Shown in pieces: positions 34,218-45,743 of a DNA stretch of 64,000 nucleotides. The DNA comes from Cyathus striatus (Eukaryota; Basidiomycota; Agaricomycetes; Agaricales; Nidulariaceae), in NCBI GenBank assembly GCA_025738555.1, contig JAOVFP010000010.1, forward strand, positions 2,232,001 through 2,296,000, in the 5' to 3' direction. Positions within the stretch are counted from its first letter, which is position 1. The number at the start of each line of letters is the position of its first letter. Made by a program: the position numbers and the translations under genes. The notes under the pieces were generated by a model, which worked only from the letters and a program-made list of their open reading frames with translations, had not been told where the DNA came from and ran no database searches.

Positions 34218-34835
34218 CACTATATTAATGGATACTTGGATGATACCCGAAAGCTTTAATCATTTCTGCCATCTGAACTGTAGAGTTAATTTTACCCTTT
34301 AATGTTTTCAACTACCCGACCAACTCAACTTGCTGCTTAGTCTTGCTGCTAACATAGCCAACAAATGTAAGGTACGAGACACTGCTGTCAAGTCACTTTA
34401 GAGATATAACCTGATAATATTAGTGCGTCCTTAAAATAACAAATACTGAAGGCATTCCTGGCGCAAAACTAATACAAAGATGCTGAAAAAACATAAGTCG
34501 GACATTTTTGTTGAAGGGCGGTGGCTCAGTACTTACGTAATGTACTTATCTAGTGTAGCGTAGGTTAGGGTTATGTCTAACCACTTTTCGTTATCCTGGA
34601 CCATTGGTTGCTCTCTACCTTCGTAGACTCAACCAACAATCCAGGTAAGTAGTATACTCCGTGTCCCCACCTTTGTAGACTCAACCAACAATTCAGTTCC
34701 ATACTTTATTGTTGCCGTGTTAAGTAAGTGCTATAGTTGTCTGCCACTCCACCTGCGCATTTCCCTGCAACAATTTTATATATGTCCACGACTTTCCTGA
34801 TACAAACACAGTATAAGTATGTGATATAGACTAAT
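34218..34835. other. Intergenic between convergent genes
   Basis: About 600 bp between the stop of the ankyrin gene and the stop of the FunK1 gene, which converge. A near repeat of GTAGACTCAACCAACAAT occurs at about 34624 and 34675. No gene is seen. Confidence 0.5.
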
Positions 34836-37800
34836 CTACATTTCAAATTCCAGTTCCTTCATCTTCTCTCCAAAAGCACGACGATCTTTGGCGGAATATT
34901 CGGCTTTAACTATTTTCACGACCTCGGAATACATGTCGTGGGAGTCAGGATCGCGTGGTGGCAGTTTGTTACGCTTCCTCGCTTTCTCGACCGTGTCGAA
35001 GGTTTCAACAAGGCCCAGCAAATCCTGGCATTTTTCCCAAGCGTGCTGATAGTTCTCGGAAGCGGTAAGGTACTATCATGTAACAAGAGTTTGATAATGT
35101 ATCGAGAGTTTGATAACTTTGTAAATCTGTATTATCTCTTCCCTCATTTATGCTATTACTATGAAACTTTGCATGCCAATGAAATACTTTACTACCAATG
35201 TATTTCCTAGCTTATATGTCGATTAGATGAATATTTGGTTTTAAAATGTGGAATTACTGCAGAACTCTCTCAAAATCGGTCGAATATGCGACATCAAATG
35301 CGAGATCTATTCCGATCTTGTTGACATATCCTTACGAAATTTGACAAGTGCATAGCATACATGTAGCCCTACCATATTGCAAATTTTCATAACAGGCAAC
35401 TGAACCTGTGCAGCAATAGAGCGTGAATACGAGTTTCTGTGCATTCTGAGTGTGACAGGGAAAGGAGAAATAGATCTCCGCTTCAAACCCTATTATGTAC
35501 GTTGTGCTTAAAAATTAGCTGATGACGCTAGGGAGCAAGGCGACAGACTAGCGACCGATTTGCCGGTGTTCTGAGTCTCAAATCTTACTGTGACAATGTG
35601 TGACAAAAGCTATCAAACTCTAGTTACACCCTCTGGAAGTGCTCCGCTACGACAACAAAACGAAATTTCAGATATCTAAATTCATATTTGTGAAGGTAAG
35701 ATGTTTTGAAATGTAATTGCAAAAGAAGAAGCTCTAAAGTTGAGTGGTTAAGGAGAAATTAGCAAAATACCAAAAAGTTATCAAACTCTTGTTACATGAT
35801 AGTAGAGGACATCTAAAACTGACACCCTTATGTAAGCAGCTTAGTAAGCGCCAAGAGGCGCAAAATCCCTGGGTTTCCAAAAAATTAAAAAAATCTAGAG
35901 CTCTAATTTTATGAAAGCTCAAGACTACCTAAGCTAGATATGTATATAAAAGCCCAAAAATGCAACTATACTAACTAATGCATTGAAAGTGAACAACACT
36001 CTCAGCTTGTACCTTTCTCAATGTCACAAGCTGTGACAAAGTGTTACTATATATCACATGTTGAATATTACATAATCACAAATGTATTATGTAAGGCGCA
36101 AAATGTTCAAAGTCAAAAATCAAAATGCCTTCCAAACATATGGAAATGCATTTATATGATGTTTTATGTCACTTTGTACTCAAAAAAATGTTTCTTAAAT
36201 TACTCCAGCTGTAGTCAAAATTTCAGAAAATAAATTCCAACATTTTGATCCAATTGCTAAAAGCTATCAAATGTTGGAGTTAGATTTACATATAAATGAT
36301 GTGTGAGGAAGGAATTTCAGTATGAGATTTGGATTATGTAAGGGGTGCCAGATTCAGATGTCCTCTACCTTATCTTGATATTTACCAATAAAATGCCATT
36401 TTTATCAAGAACGGCACTGATGTCACATACACGCCAATCCATCAAAGGCAGTTTTGTACCCCTCAAGCAAAGCCAAGCAAAGACCCATATGAAAGATTCA
36501 AATCCGTGAATGTACTTCCTTTCTTGTTTGCCTTCCATAAAATTGGGTTCAAGAATACCACATGCCATGAAAGGCAGGGTTCCAGTACATTCCCCTCCAT
36601 GATTTTCAGAAGAGCCTTTAATCACTGACAGGTTGAAGTTGTTGGGAACACCACACTTGTCAATGGTATCCCACATTATATTCCAAACACTAATGTTGCC
36701 ATGCTCAATACCATTCTCCCATAGATGATAATGGCCTGGAATAACTAAGATTAAAATTTGCGAATGCTCAAACTAAGAGTTACCTACAAGTGAAACACTG
36801 CAACCATGCCTTCATAAATATATCCTCTTTTTCTTCCTTGTCCAAAGGCTTAAGATGGCAGAAAAGAAGCAAACAAAGGACATGCAGATATGTTTCAGTG
36901 GGGGGTGATTTCTCATCCCCCATTGATTTCTCTAGTGCACGAGCAATGATACTGGTATCTGAGGAATCTATATCCTTCGATGCAAAGAGTTTTGGAAGGT
37001 GCTTGACCAAATCCTGATTATTCAATTTTTTCAGCATGCTAACAGCTAGCTCAATAATCTCTACTTCACTGTGTTGGTGAAATTCAGGCCAGTATGATTT
37101 GATGACCAAACTCTCTCTTCCAATGGACAGTGAGGAATTCGGCAGTTTGCTTTTACTGCTTGCACTAAGGATACAGGTCACACAACCTTTCAACACAGGT
37201 CCATGGAAGGCTAGTGCAGATGAAACAGGATGCTCAATACTTGCCATGATGTTGTTGTCAAACTTGATCTCCACCTTGGGATGTGGCACATTCTCATTTA
37301 GTTCAAAAAACATATCAGGAGGAACAAGAGATGGCTCAACCCCCCAATTGGCCAAGGTAAAACATTGAAACACTGCCAGTAATGCCATGAAATATGGCAT
37401 ATCTTCAATGAAATTAAGACCAGTTGTTTGAATTACATTTTGTTGATCATACCACCATACCCAGATGACATCATCTAAGGAACAAATGAATAAGTAAAAG
37501 TATCATGATCTAAAGTACACAATGACTTACCAACAATAAGGAGATTGATGGAATGTAATGTGTAGATTCCATGGCATAGCATTTCCATACCATACAAACT
37601 AATTTGTTTGTTGGGCATGAGGTCTGGAAGTTTTTTTGAGGACTTCTTCAATAATGATTCAGCACTCGACTCTGGTGGGCCTTCAGCCTTTTGCTTGCTA
37701 TTAAAATGTTCGGTGACAGATTTCACCAATGGAGGAGTAGCTGAAACTTCTGATGCAACTGAATCTTCTGTTGTGCTCGAGATATTGGTGCATACAGAGG

Positions 37801-38506
37801 AAGTGGACGACATTAATAAACTCATGGCTAACTCATTATCAAGCCTGTCATTGACATTACTGAGCACCTCTATTGACCCGGTGGTGACAACAAGATGTTT
37901 GCAGGTGCAACTGATCCCCTTTGTCAACTTCCTATCTTGAAGCACATGATATTCTTTTACTGCTGCAGTGTGAAGAGTGGTATACATTTCACAAAGATAA
38001 GAAAATCCAGATTTGCCCATGAGTTTAACTTTGATGTTACAGAGCACCTGTGGCCATATAAGTTTGACCTTATCTTGTTCGTTGCAAGGCATCAAATTGA
38101 GCATCTTTTTGCTGACTAGACACAAGTCGGGTGATAATCTACATTTGTCAACACTGAAATTGTATTTGTGATCGATAAACTTGGGATTGTTCACATGTAC
38201 TACAACATCACTGAATTTCAAAAGCTCTCTGAGCTCTGTAATGTCTTCATTCTGCAATAATTTGAATGCCTCATTGAAGCAAGTTTCTAAAAATGGATAC
38301 CCTTTGTCCTCTCTAGACCTTTTACCTTGACTACACAGTATTAATTCACAGTAAACTATATTTATCAAACACACTCACTAGGAATTAAGAGCTTTCTTTC
38401 CTTCACTGAAGGCATCACTGTTGTATACCTTCCTGATGACAGTGATGAGATTGTCAAGCAAGGACTTCTCATTGGCACTGGGATTCATGGCACATGATTT
38501 GACCAT
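34836..38506 (-). CDS. FunK1-type fungal protein kinase, likely pseudokinase, with MITE-filled last intron
   Basis: Exons on the minus strand: 38506 (or upstream)-38379, 38330-37531, 37474-36788, 36735-36386 and 35045-34836, all with GT-AG introns and consistent phases; 724 codons from the ATG at 38506. The sequence before that ATG is open back to a splice-acceptor-like TTAG at 38521, so a further 5' exon is likely. Family features: YGMEMLCHG and DDVIWVWWYD, the nucleotide-binding lysine in ESLVIKSYW, and TGTLPFMACGIL with ESFIWVFAWLCL. The catalytic loop reads HGNISVWNIM where the family has H-x-D-I-S, and the metal-binding loop reads NNFNLS where NDFDLA is usual. Three aspartates are therefore asparagine, and the protein is probably catalytically dead. 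The C-terminal exon (HAWEKCQDLLGLVETF) follows a 1340-bp intron that holds two MITEs. Confidence 0.85.
35073..35802 (-). mobile_element. Tc1/mariner-like MITE, family 1, copy 2 (in FunK1 intron)
   Basis: Inverted ends CTATCATGTAACAAGAGTTT at 35073 and its complement ending at 35802; TA at 35071-35072 and 35803-35804. It is homologous over its whole length, in reverse orientation, to the 623-bp copy at 4756-5378. No transposase. Confidence 0.85.
35805..36365 (+). mobile_element. TA-flanked MITE, family 2 (in FunK1 intron)
   Basis: Inverted ends GAGGACATCT followed by AAACTGACACCC (left) and a complementary right end (TGCCAGATTCAGATGTCCTC), flanked by TA at 35803-35804 and 36366-36367. The left TA is shared with the neighbouring MITE, so one jumped into the target duplication of the other. 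No ORF. Confidence 0.8.
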
Positions 38507-38520
38507 GCACTTCAAGAAGT

Positions 38521-39838
38521 CTAAGAAATGAACACGAGTGTGCTTGAATGACACATGAGGAGAATGAGAACTGTGAGGGAGGAGATGATGGCCTGGAGGA
38601 TGATGAGTGCCAATGGGACAATATTAGAAGGAAGTCACTGTAGGGTGCATCAGCACAATGGGAAAGAAGCCTGACAGGAGGAAAAACCAAGAGTGGAGGT
38701 GTAGGGAACAAAAGAAGATGGTAGGAAGGTGGGAAGTGGGGGGATATGGGACATAAGAGAAGGTCAAGAGTAACAAAGACTCCCAGAAGGGGTAGGGGAG
38801 GATCCAAACATACTTCAGGCCAGTGGGACAAGAGGAGCAGGAGAGAAAGGGAGCAGGGGAGAAGGAAGGTTGGCACACAGTATGTTGGCAGTTACAGTGT
38901 TGATGGACATGGCATAGGTGGAGATGACATTGTTGGAGTCAGTAAGAGAAGAATGAAGGGAGGGAGAGGACAGAGACATATGTGTTATCAAACTGAGACA
39001 CACCATCAGTTGGTCAAAGTTGGGTTCAGATAGCTGGATATGTCATAGCATGTAGCATCACAGTGTGGAGACAACATAGATCAATGTTAAAATGCATATA
39101 GGCTTTACAACAATGGTGGAAGGGCTGGAGCCAACATTGGTGGAGACAAAATGGATGGAGGCAGAACTTGGTGGTTTTGAATGTGTGGTCTATTAGGATG
39201 ATGTACAAATGAAAATGAAAACAAGCAGCAAAAGAATGAATGAGCCAGAATGTTATGATTTTCTTTACTTTTATCTATTTACATATGTTTTCTTTTTTTT
39301 TCATTGACTTGTTTGGTATTACCTTTAATACCAAACACATAACCTCTTACTTACACAGTTGTCAGACTCACTTCAAGTCACTTTACCTTACTTGGTCTAT
39401 CTTTCTTTCTTCTTGCTGCAATGCAGCAATGCGCAGTTGATACACAGCATCTTGACTTATTTGGTTACATTTCTAGTACAAACTCATTTGTATTTAAACA
39501 GTAGTAACTTGGGCTGTAGAGCTCAAGCTTCAGCTTAAATCAAACTAGCTTTACTTTGATTCATTCACTTTGCTTGTACTTAAGCCTAAACAACTTAAGA
39601 GCTCATGAATAGAGACTTGAACTTGATACTGATTAACTTGTTCTTTGAACTCATAAATCACATGACTATTGGACTTGTATGATAAATGTCCCAACTAGAA
39701 CTTTATCATAACACAGAAACTGAAAACAAGAGGGGATGATGATAATGGAGCAGGGTGAAAAAAGATCTTGGATGAGTCAACATGTCACCAGTCACACTCA
39801 GTAAAAATGCTCAGTCAATGATATGTAATGATTTAGTC
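38521..39838. other. No gene recognised upstream of FunK1
   Basis: Low-complexity GA/CT-rich stretch (38570-38880) and AT-rich sequence. It may contain the missing 5' exon and promoter of the FunK1 gene, but I cannot place them. Confidence 0.4.
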
Positions 39839-39845
39839 ATTGAGG

Positions 39846-41347
39846 CCCAGTGAAAAGTTGGTCTAGTGGAATTGAGCACTGACAAACACAGGCAAGCTGA
39901 ATCAAGCCAATCAAGCACTATTGAGCCACAATTATATATCTTTGTATACTCACATTGTCATCATACCTTGAAAAGTTGAATTAAGCACACCATTTCTGAC
40001 TCAGATTTGCTACTCATCTTACTGTTAAATCCAATTTGAATTGCAGGTAAAATTCATAGGCTGCTGCTGTGTATGTCAAGTGCACTTACTCAATGTATAA
40101 GAACTCAACTGAAGTTCAGCTTCTTTTATTTGTCTTGCCAAACAACACTCTGGGTACATAGGTGCAGGTCCATGCACACTTTACTCTTTCACATCCTCCA
40201 CTCTTCCTCTCACTTTCTCCTCCCCTCCTCCTCCTCCTTCTTCCCTGCACCATCACTTCCTCAATCCCCCTTTCCTTCTTGTCCAGAATGCCACCCACTA
40301 TACTACTCTTTGTGACTTCCATTATCATGAATTTGCATAGAGCACATCAAGTCAAGGACTTGTTGAGCACCATGTACAAACCCCAGGCCATCTCCACTAG
40401 CCCAGGCCCTATTTCGATTGTCACATGTTCAAACTGAAAGAACATCTTTATATATGAGATGCTTGTTCATTTTATCACACATATATGCAACTGAACTCCA
40501 ATGGGTCATGGCACTTGCCACTCAGATGTGCTACACTCAGCCTGCCATACAAGTAGAGTTGCTGTAGTTGGATTGTAACCATTGTTTTATCTTTACAGTA
40601 CACTCCATTTGTTCTATTAACCACAGGTATACTAATCTATGATGCATGTTCTAAATACAGGTACATACACATAGTCTTTCAGGTTATTGCCACTTTTCAA
40701 TGACTGTCATATGTTGGATTTCATTTGTATTTTCATTCTACCTAAGTTTATATCTTATCAGGACCCCAGTAACGTCCCTGAAGCTGTGTATGCATCATTC
40801 TGGTGATGGCAGTCAAGTGGAAGGGTGTGGTGGGGAGGAGTATGCTGGGGTGAGGAAGGTATGGGGTGGAAAGGAGGAGGAGGATGGGGGGAGAGGGGGA
40901 GCAGCTGCTAGCTGAGAGAGGGAAAGGATAGGGGGAAGCTGAGGGAGGAGAATCAGATAGGAAATAGAGAGCTGAGGGAGCTGGAGGAGGCTTGGTGCTG
41001 CTCTATTGTGCTCGATTTTCAAGGTGGAGAGGAGAGGAGCGGCATTAGCTACATAATTCCCTGTATAGTTCATTTCAGCTTAATCCTACTTGATTCAGCT
41101 TGATTGTACTCAATAATAGCCAATGGTATACCTGTAGAATAGCAATGAAACTGGATTTCTATATTTCTATTATTGGCTTTATATGATACTTACTCAGCTT
41201 GACTGGGCTTGATTGAATCAAGCATTTGAAAAAAAATTGAGCTGGGGCAAGTGCAAACAATCTGGCTGATGTTAGCTGGATCTGCTTGCTACAGCTTGTT
41301 TTCAGCCCATTCTTCACTCAATCCTGCTGGACTGACTTTTCACTGGG
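39846..41347. mobile_element. Non-autonomous hAT-like element (1.5 kb)
   Basis: Inverted ends CCCAGTGAAAAGT at 39846 and ACTTTTCACTGGG ending at 41347, with further matches inward (TGGAATTGAG against CTCAATCCTGC). The 7-bp ATTGAGG repeats at 39839-39845 and 41348-41354. The CAGTG start and 7/8-bp duplication suit hAT. No transposase ORF; the interior has a low-complexity GA/CT segment at 40160-40270 and 40800-41000. Confidence 0.75.
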
Positions 41348-41354
41348 ATTGAGG

Positions 41355-43589
41355 GGTTACAATTGACCTAACAGTAACTAAGATGTTGTTTTTTCTATGA
41401 AAATTTGACTGTTGGTTGACTGTGCATAAATTTGTGTACAGTTGGGTTCATATAAACACCACCAATCTTATATCTTGAAAACATGAATTTTTTGGCACAA
41501 ATGAACTTCAAATTCAGAGTCAGAAATGTCCAAAAACAATGTTTTCAGGAAATCCCCATGAAAGAATAGGTGCACCAAAATTTTTGACCAAAAAATCAAC
41601 ATGTTACAGGGTCCAAATCTACCTGAGTTAGGATGTGGACCCTATCACTAGCCTATCATGGCATAGGAAGGAACTGAAACATCTCATGAAACTCAATTTT
41701 CAGCTCAAAAATGGCTCAAACCTATGTCCTCAAATGTAAAACTACATACATAATAAGTAGTGTATGCACTTACAAGCCAATTACAAGCATTCTTCTTTAA
41801 AGTAAGCACTAAACAAAGAAATGCTTCCATGCTGACACATCAGAGTTTACTGACTAAGGTTATCAGTCTGGTGTGTGCTGAACCCCTACAGAGGGGAATG
41901 TATACATTGACAATTGGTCTACTACACTACTTGCTGCTTCAATATTCTTGATAGGCACCTCAAGGCTCAGAGTTTTATCAATGTTGTAAAGTCTTCATCA
42001 GTATGGTATTTATAATGAAACTATATATGACTTGTCAAGAATTAAATAGTTGTCTAATGTTGCTTTAAAGTTTGTAGCAATTAGTACTGCATACTAATTA
42101 GTTACATACTTAATAGTGTAGTATAATATGACTGGCACTCACATGAAATTTACTAAAGTTTCAGATTTATTCTGCTGTTGTTGCAGTGTTACTCTACAAA
42201 AAATTTGAGCAAGATTTAAAATAATTTATAGGATTTTTGAGTATTTTTCACAATGTATACTACAGGTATGTCCAGCTACTTATGTAGGCTTTTTTTTTTT
42301 AGCACTGCAATGCATACTCTGGCAGGAATTATTTTTACAGAATCATAACTAGATTAATGAAAGGATGCCAAAAATGAAATTTTCGAGATTTTACCTGTTT
42401 TTTTCCAGCTGTACACCAAATTTTTGGGTCAAAAATACAAAAAATCAGTTTGAGTGAAATTGGCTTGTGGAAATCAGAAGCAGACCCTTGAAATATGCTA
42501 TTGCAATGGGTTTCAGAGGTCAGAAGGCATTTGGGATGTGGGAAAAAATCAGCCAAAAAGTTGAAAAAGTCAGCTGTGTTTTATGTGATCCTAACTGTAG
42601 TCTAATTGGTTTACAAGAAGTCTCATACAGTGCAGTGAATAGTCAATTCAATGTCCTCCAAAAGTCATCAAGTTGTCATGGACCAGCCAAATATAAGTCA
42701 TAAATTTTGTGGTGTACAGCAGTCCATTAATCAGTTTCTTATTATAATCCCTTATTCCACTCATACACAAATAATAGAATGTCAATGTATATCAAGCTAA
42801 CTACAAAATGCTATTGCTACCAGTGCTGAACTATAAGTTTCTACTGCCACTGAAAGTTTCCAACACAACAAGAAAATACCCATACTCACAATCCAAAATT
42901 ACTAGACTGAGTAAGAGCAACTAACACTTGAGACTCTTAAATCTTCATCAAATCCAGATTGTGAAGAAAAGGAGAGAACTTATGTTTTACACTGCAATGT
43001 TATCAATCATCCCCAGCTTCTTGAGTCTTGACCACATATGTGTTTATGAGAAACTTGCTCACATGCAAAATTGAATGTGTGTAAGCCATGCAGGTGTGGC
43101 TGTGGCTCATGTACTGGGTGGTGGTGGAACAAGAAAAAACAATATAAGACTCATAAAATGGAGTAGAACTTACAAACCTTGGAACCCTACAAGCCTTCTT
43201 GAAAGTTGTTGATTTGACAATGATATTATCCATTGGGGTACAAGCTCTTTTGAAAGGAGGGAAACACAATGTGAGGTGGGGGAATGCAAGGCAAGATGGA
43301 GAAAGGCTGATTAGGCAAAGAGAAATTGACTGAGGGAAGGAAGGAGAGGGAAGTAGGTAATGAAGGTTCCAATTAGTATATTTATATTTAGCAGAGCCTC
43401 AAATGACTTAGCTTCAGAATTGGATCACCAATGCTTACTAGTACAAGTGCAACCAAAATTACTATTGCACTTATATTGTATTGACTGAATCACTCTTACA
43501 CTTGGGCTATATTATCAGTTGAGGGAAGCACTATAAGTACCTGTTGGAATACTAGAGACAATATTCAAATGTCCCAATGATCCCGACTT
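41355..43589. other. No gene recognised
   Basis: CpG-poor, AT-rich non-coding sequence with short ORFs only. TGTTGGAATACTAGAGA at about 43542 resembles the start of an LTR, but no partner or end was found. Confidence 0.4.
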
Positions 43590-43594
43590 GCACC

Positions 43595-44360
43595 TGTTAT
43601 ATCCGTGTCCGGATACATCGTGCCGACGTTCCCACGTGACCTTCCAACATACCCGGTCCGTTCCCGGAACGTACCCGCTTCGGGTTTACACTTCCCGACG
43701 TTCCCGCCCGGGAACGTACCCGGAACCCGTCGGGTTTTCTATCGGGTATCCCGGATACGTACTTTCTCTTATGACGGCCTCACCGCGTCATCATTCTATT
43801 ACTCCTCCCTTCCATTCCTACTTATACGTTTCATTATGGCCTTTGTAGATTAGTTCCTTATTCTTCATTCTGAGCGCGTCATTTGCGCCCCTACTCCGCT
43901 TTGCCAAGACTTCATTTCCTACTTACTCCTTTGACTTGTCCTTTGTATAATACTTCTACATTCGTATCTACAGGTTCCTACTTAGTATAAGTAGTCTTCC
44001 AGATGTAATAGGTAGTCTTTAGTATTCGTATCAACTCTGTACACTTTCTTCCTACTCTAAGTTCTGAAACCCGCTCCGGGTTTTCCTTCGGGTTTCTCTC
44101 CCACTACCTAGTGTAGTGGCGAAGCCTTCTCTTATACTCTGGAACGTCTTCCTTGGTTACATATCATCTTCCTCGAAATACGAACCATTCCCTGGGGATA
44201 TCCAGGCGGCGCAGCACACAAGCTGAAGCCACGGTTCTTTCCGCACTTCCGCTCTACGTTCCCGCACCCGTACTCACTTCGGGTTTCCGTTATAGTTCTC
44301 CCACACCCTCCGGGTGTCTTCGCAACCACTTCTAAACAGGAAGAGAATCGGTACGTAACA
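43595..44360 (+). repeat. Gypsy-2 5' LTR
   Basis: 766 bp, TG...CA bounded, with inverted ends TGTTA and TAACA. It contains TATA-like and CT-rich promoter sequence. No standard tRNA primer-binding site could be recognised directly after it (GTATACGAATACTGATACC), so the primer is unknown. Confidence 0.9.
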
Positions 44361-44396
44361 GTATACGAATACTGATACCTTGGATATCTCTTTATC

Positions 44397-45743
44397 ATGG
44401 CTCCAACTGGGACTTCGGTTACTCGCACAGCGCATACCGCTAGTCATACCAATGCTGTGGGTGCTCGTGCCACCCGTGCAGCTACGAGGCAACAGCCTCC
44501 ACGGAGTACTTCAGGTTCTCTACCTTCTACACCGTCTCGGGTTACACCCAGCCCAGCACCACCTCCTAGTGCTACTTTCCTGGGTCCACCCTCGACTTCC
44601 GCTCAGCTACTTTCTGTTCCTGCAGCCGGGAACCTCGGATCTGCTCAGGCTCCTCCGGATGGCACTCCACCGCCATACGGTACAGTCGCAGCAGACCGGG
44701 ACACTCCCGAGGTCACGGCTCTGATGGTGGTACCATTGGACCGCCACCTCCACCTCCTTCTCAGCCCAATCCTCCGTCTCCACCATCCTCAGACTCAGGG
44801 GATGATGGTGATGAGGATGATGTCGACAATCCCAGGCGCACACCTCTTGCGCGCCACTCCCGGGAAGACCGGCTTGCCGAAGCTCTTTTGAGAGTTGCGG
44901 AATCCGCCCGGGTACATCGGGAACACGTCGGGAACGCAACGTTCAAAAGCCAGATACTTTTGATGGTTCCAGTGCTGAGAAGTTGGAGCAGTTCATTACT
45001 CAATGCCAAATTTACTTCGGAATAATCCTTCCCAATACTCGGATGGACACTCCCAAGTCAACTTCGCTCTCGCATATCTTCGGGATACCGCGCTTCAGCT
45101 CGTTATGCCGACCCTCTCCAATCCCTATGCTGATGATGAGTTCCTTCACTCTTGGGAGGTTTTCGTCGTCATGCTAGAGGATAACTTCGGGTTAGCGAAC
45201 CCGGAAGGGGATGCCGAGAATGATCTGGATGTCCTCGTTATGAAGGATTCACAGAAACTGTCCAAGTATCTTGTACAGTTCAACAGGCTTGCACAGCGCA
45301 CCGACTGGGATGATAAGTCCTTATGCCACCGACTCTATTCCGGGTTTCCGGGTCGCATTAAGGATGAGATCTCTCATGTTGGGAAACCTACCACAAAGCG
45401 CGGGATGATTAAACTAGCTCAAGGGATCGATAGTCGGTACTGGGAACGCCAGTCCGAGCGTACGCGGGAATCCCACCAGCCTCGGGGTCCGCGGGTTCCG
45501 GATAGCTCTGTTAGAGCTACTACAAACCGCTCCGCAGTCACCCCGGCGCCTTCCCGCCTCGTTTCGGGTCAATATGCGCCACGTCCGAGTTATCCCCACC
45601 GTGCTGGTAGTCACCCACCTCGTTCCTCGCAGCCTCCCCAACAGCGGAGGCCGGAATTGAATGACAAGGTTGGTCGAGATGGCAAACTTTTGCCACAAGA
45701 ACGTCAGCTGCATGGACAACAATCTATGCTTGTTCTGCGGTAA
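44397..45743 (+). pseudogene. Gypsy-2 gag (frameshifted)
   Basis: Starts MAPTGTSVTRTAHTAS at 44397. The N-terminus is Ser/Pro/Ala-rich and disordered-looking. The capsid-like region is at about 44950-45430 (FDGSSAEKLEQFITQC, then FALAYLRDTALQ, KYLVQFNRLAQRTDWD), followed by a basic Pro-rich tail and a zinc knuckle CLFCGNPGHRAKEC at about 45730-45770. Frame changes occur near 44720, 45020 and 45710. In the family the product coats the RNA in virus-like particles. Confidence 0.8.

Noticed and set aside
44361..44385. tRNA primer-binding site after the Gypsy-2 5' LTR
   Set aside because: The sequence GTATACGAATACTGATACC does not match a tRNA 3' end I can recognise; self-priming is possible but unproven.
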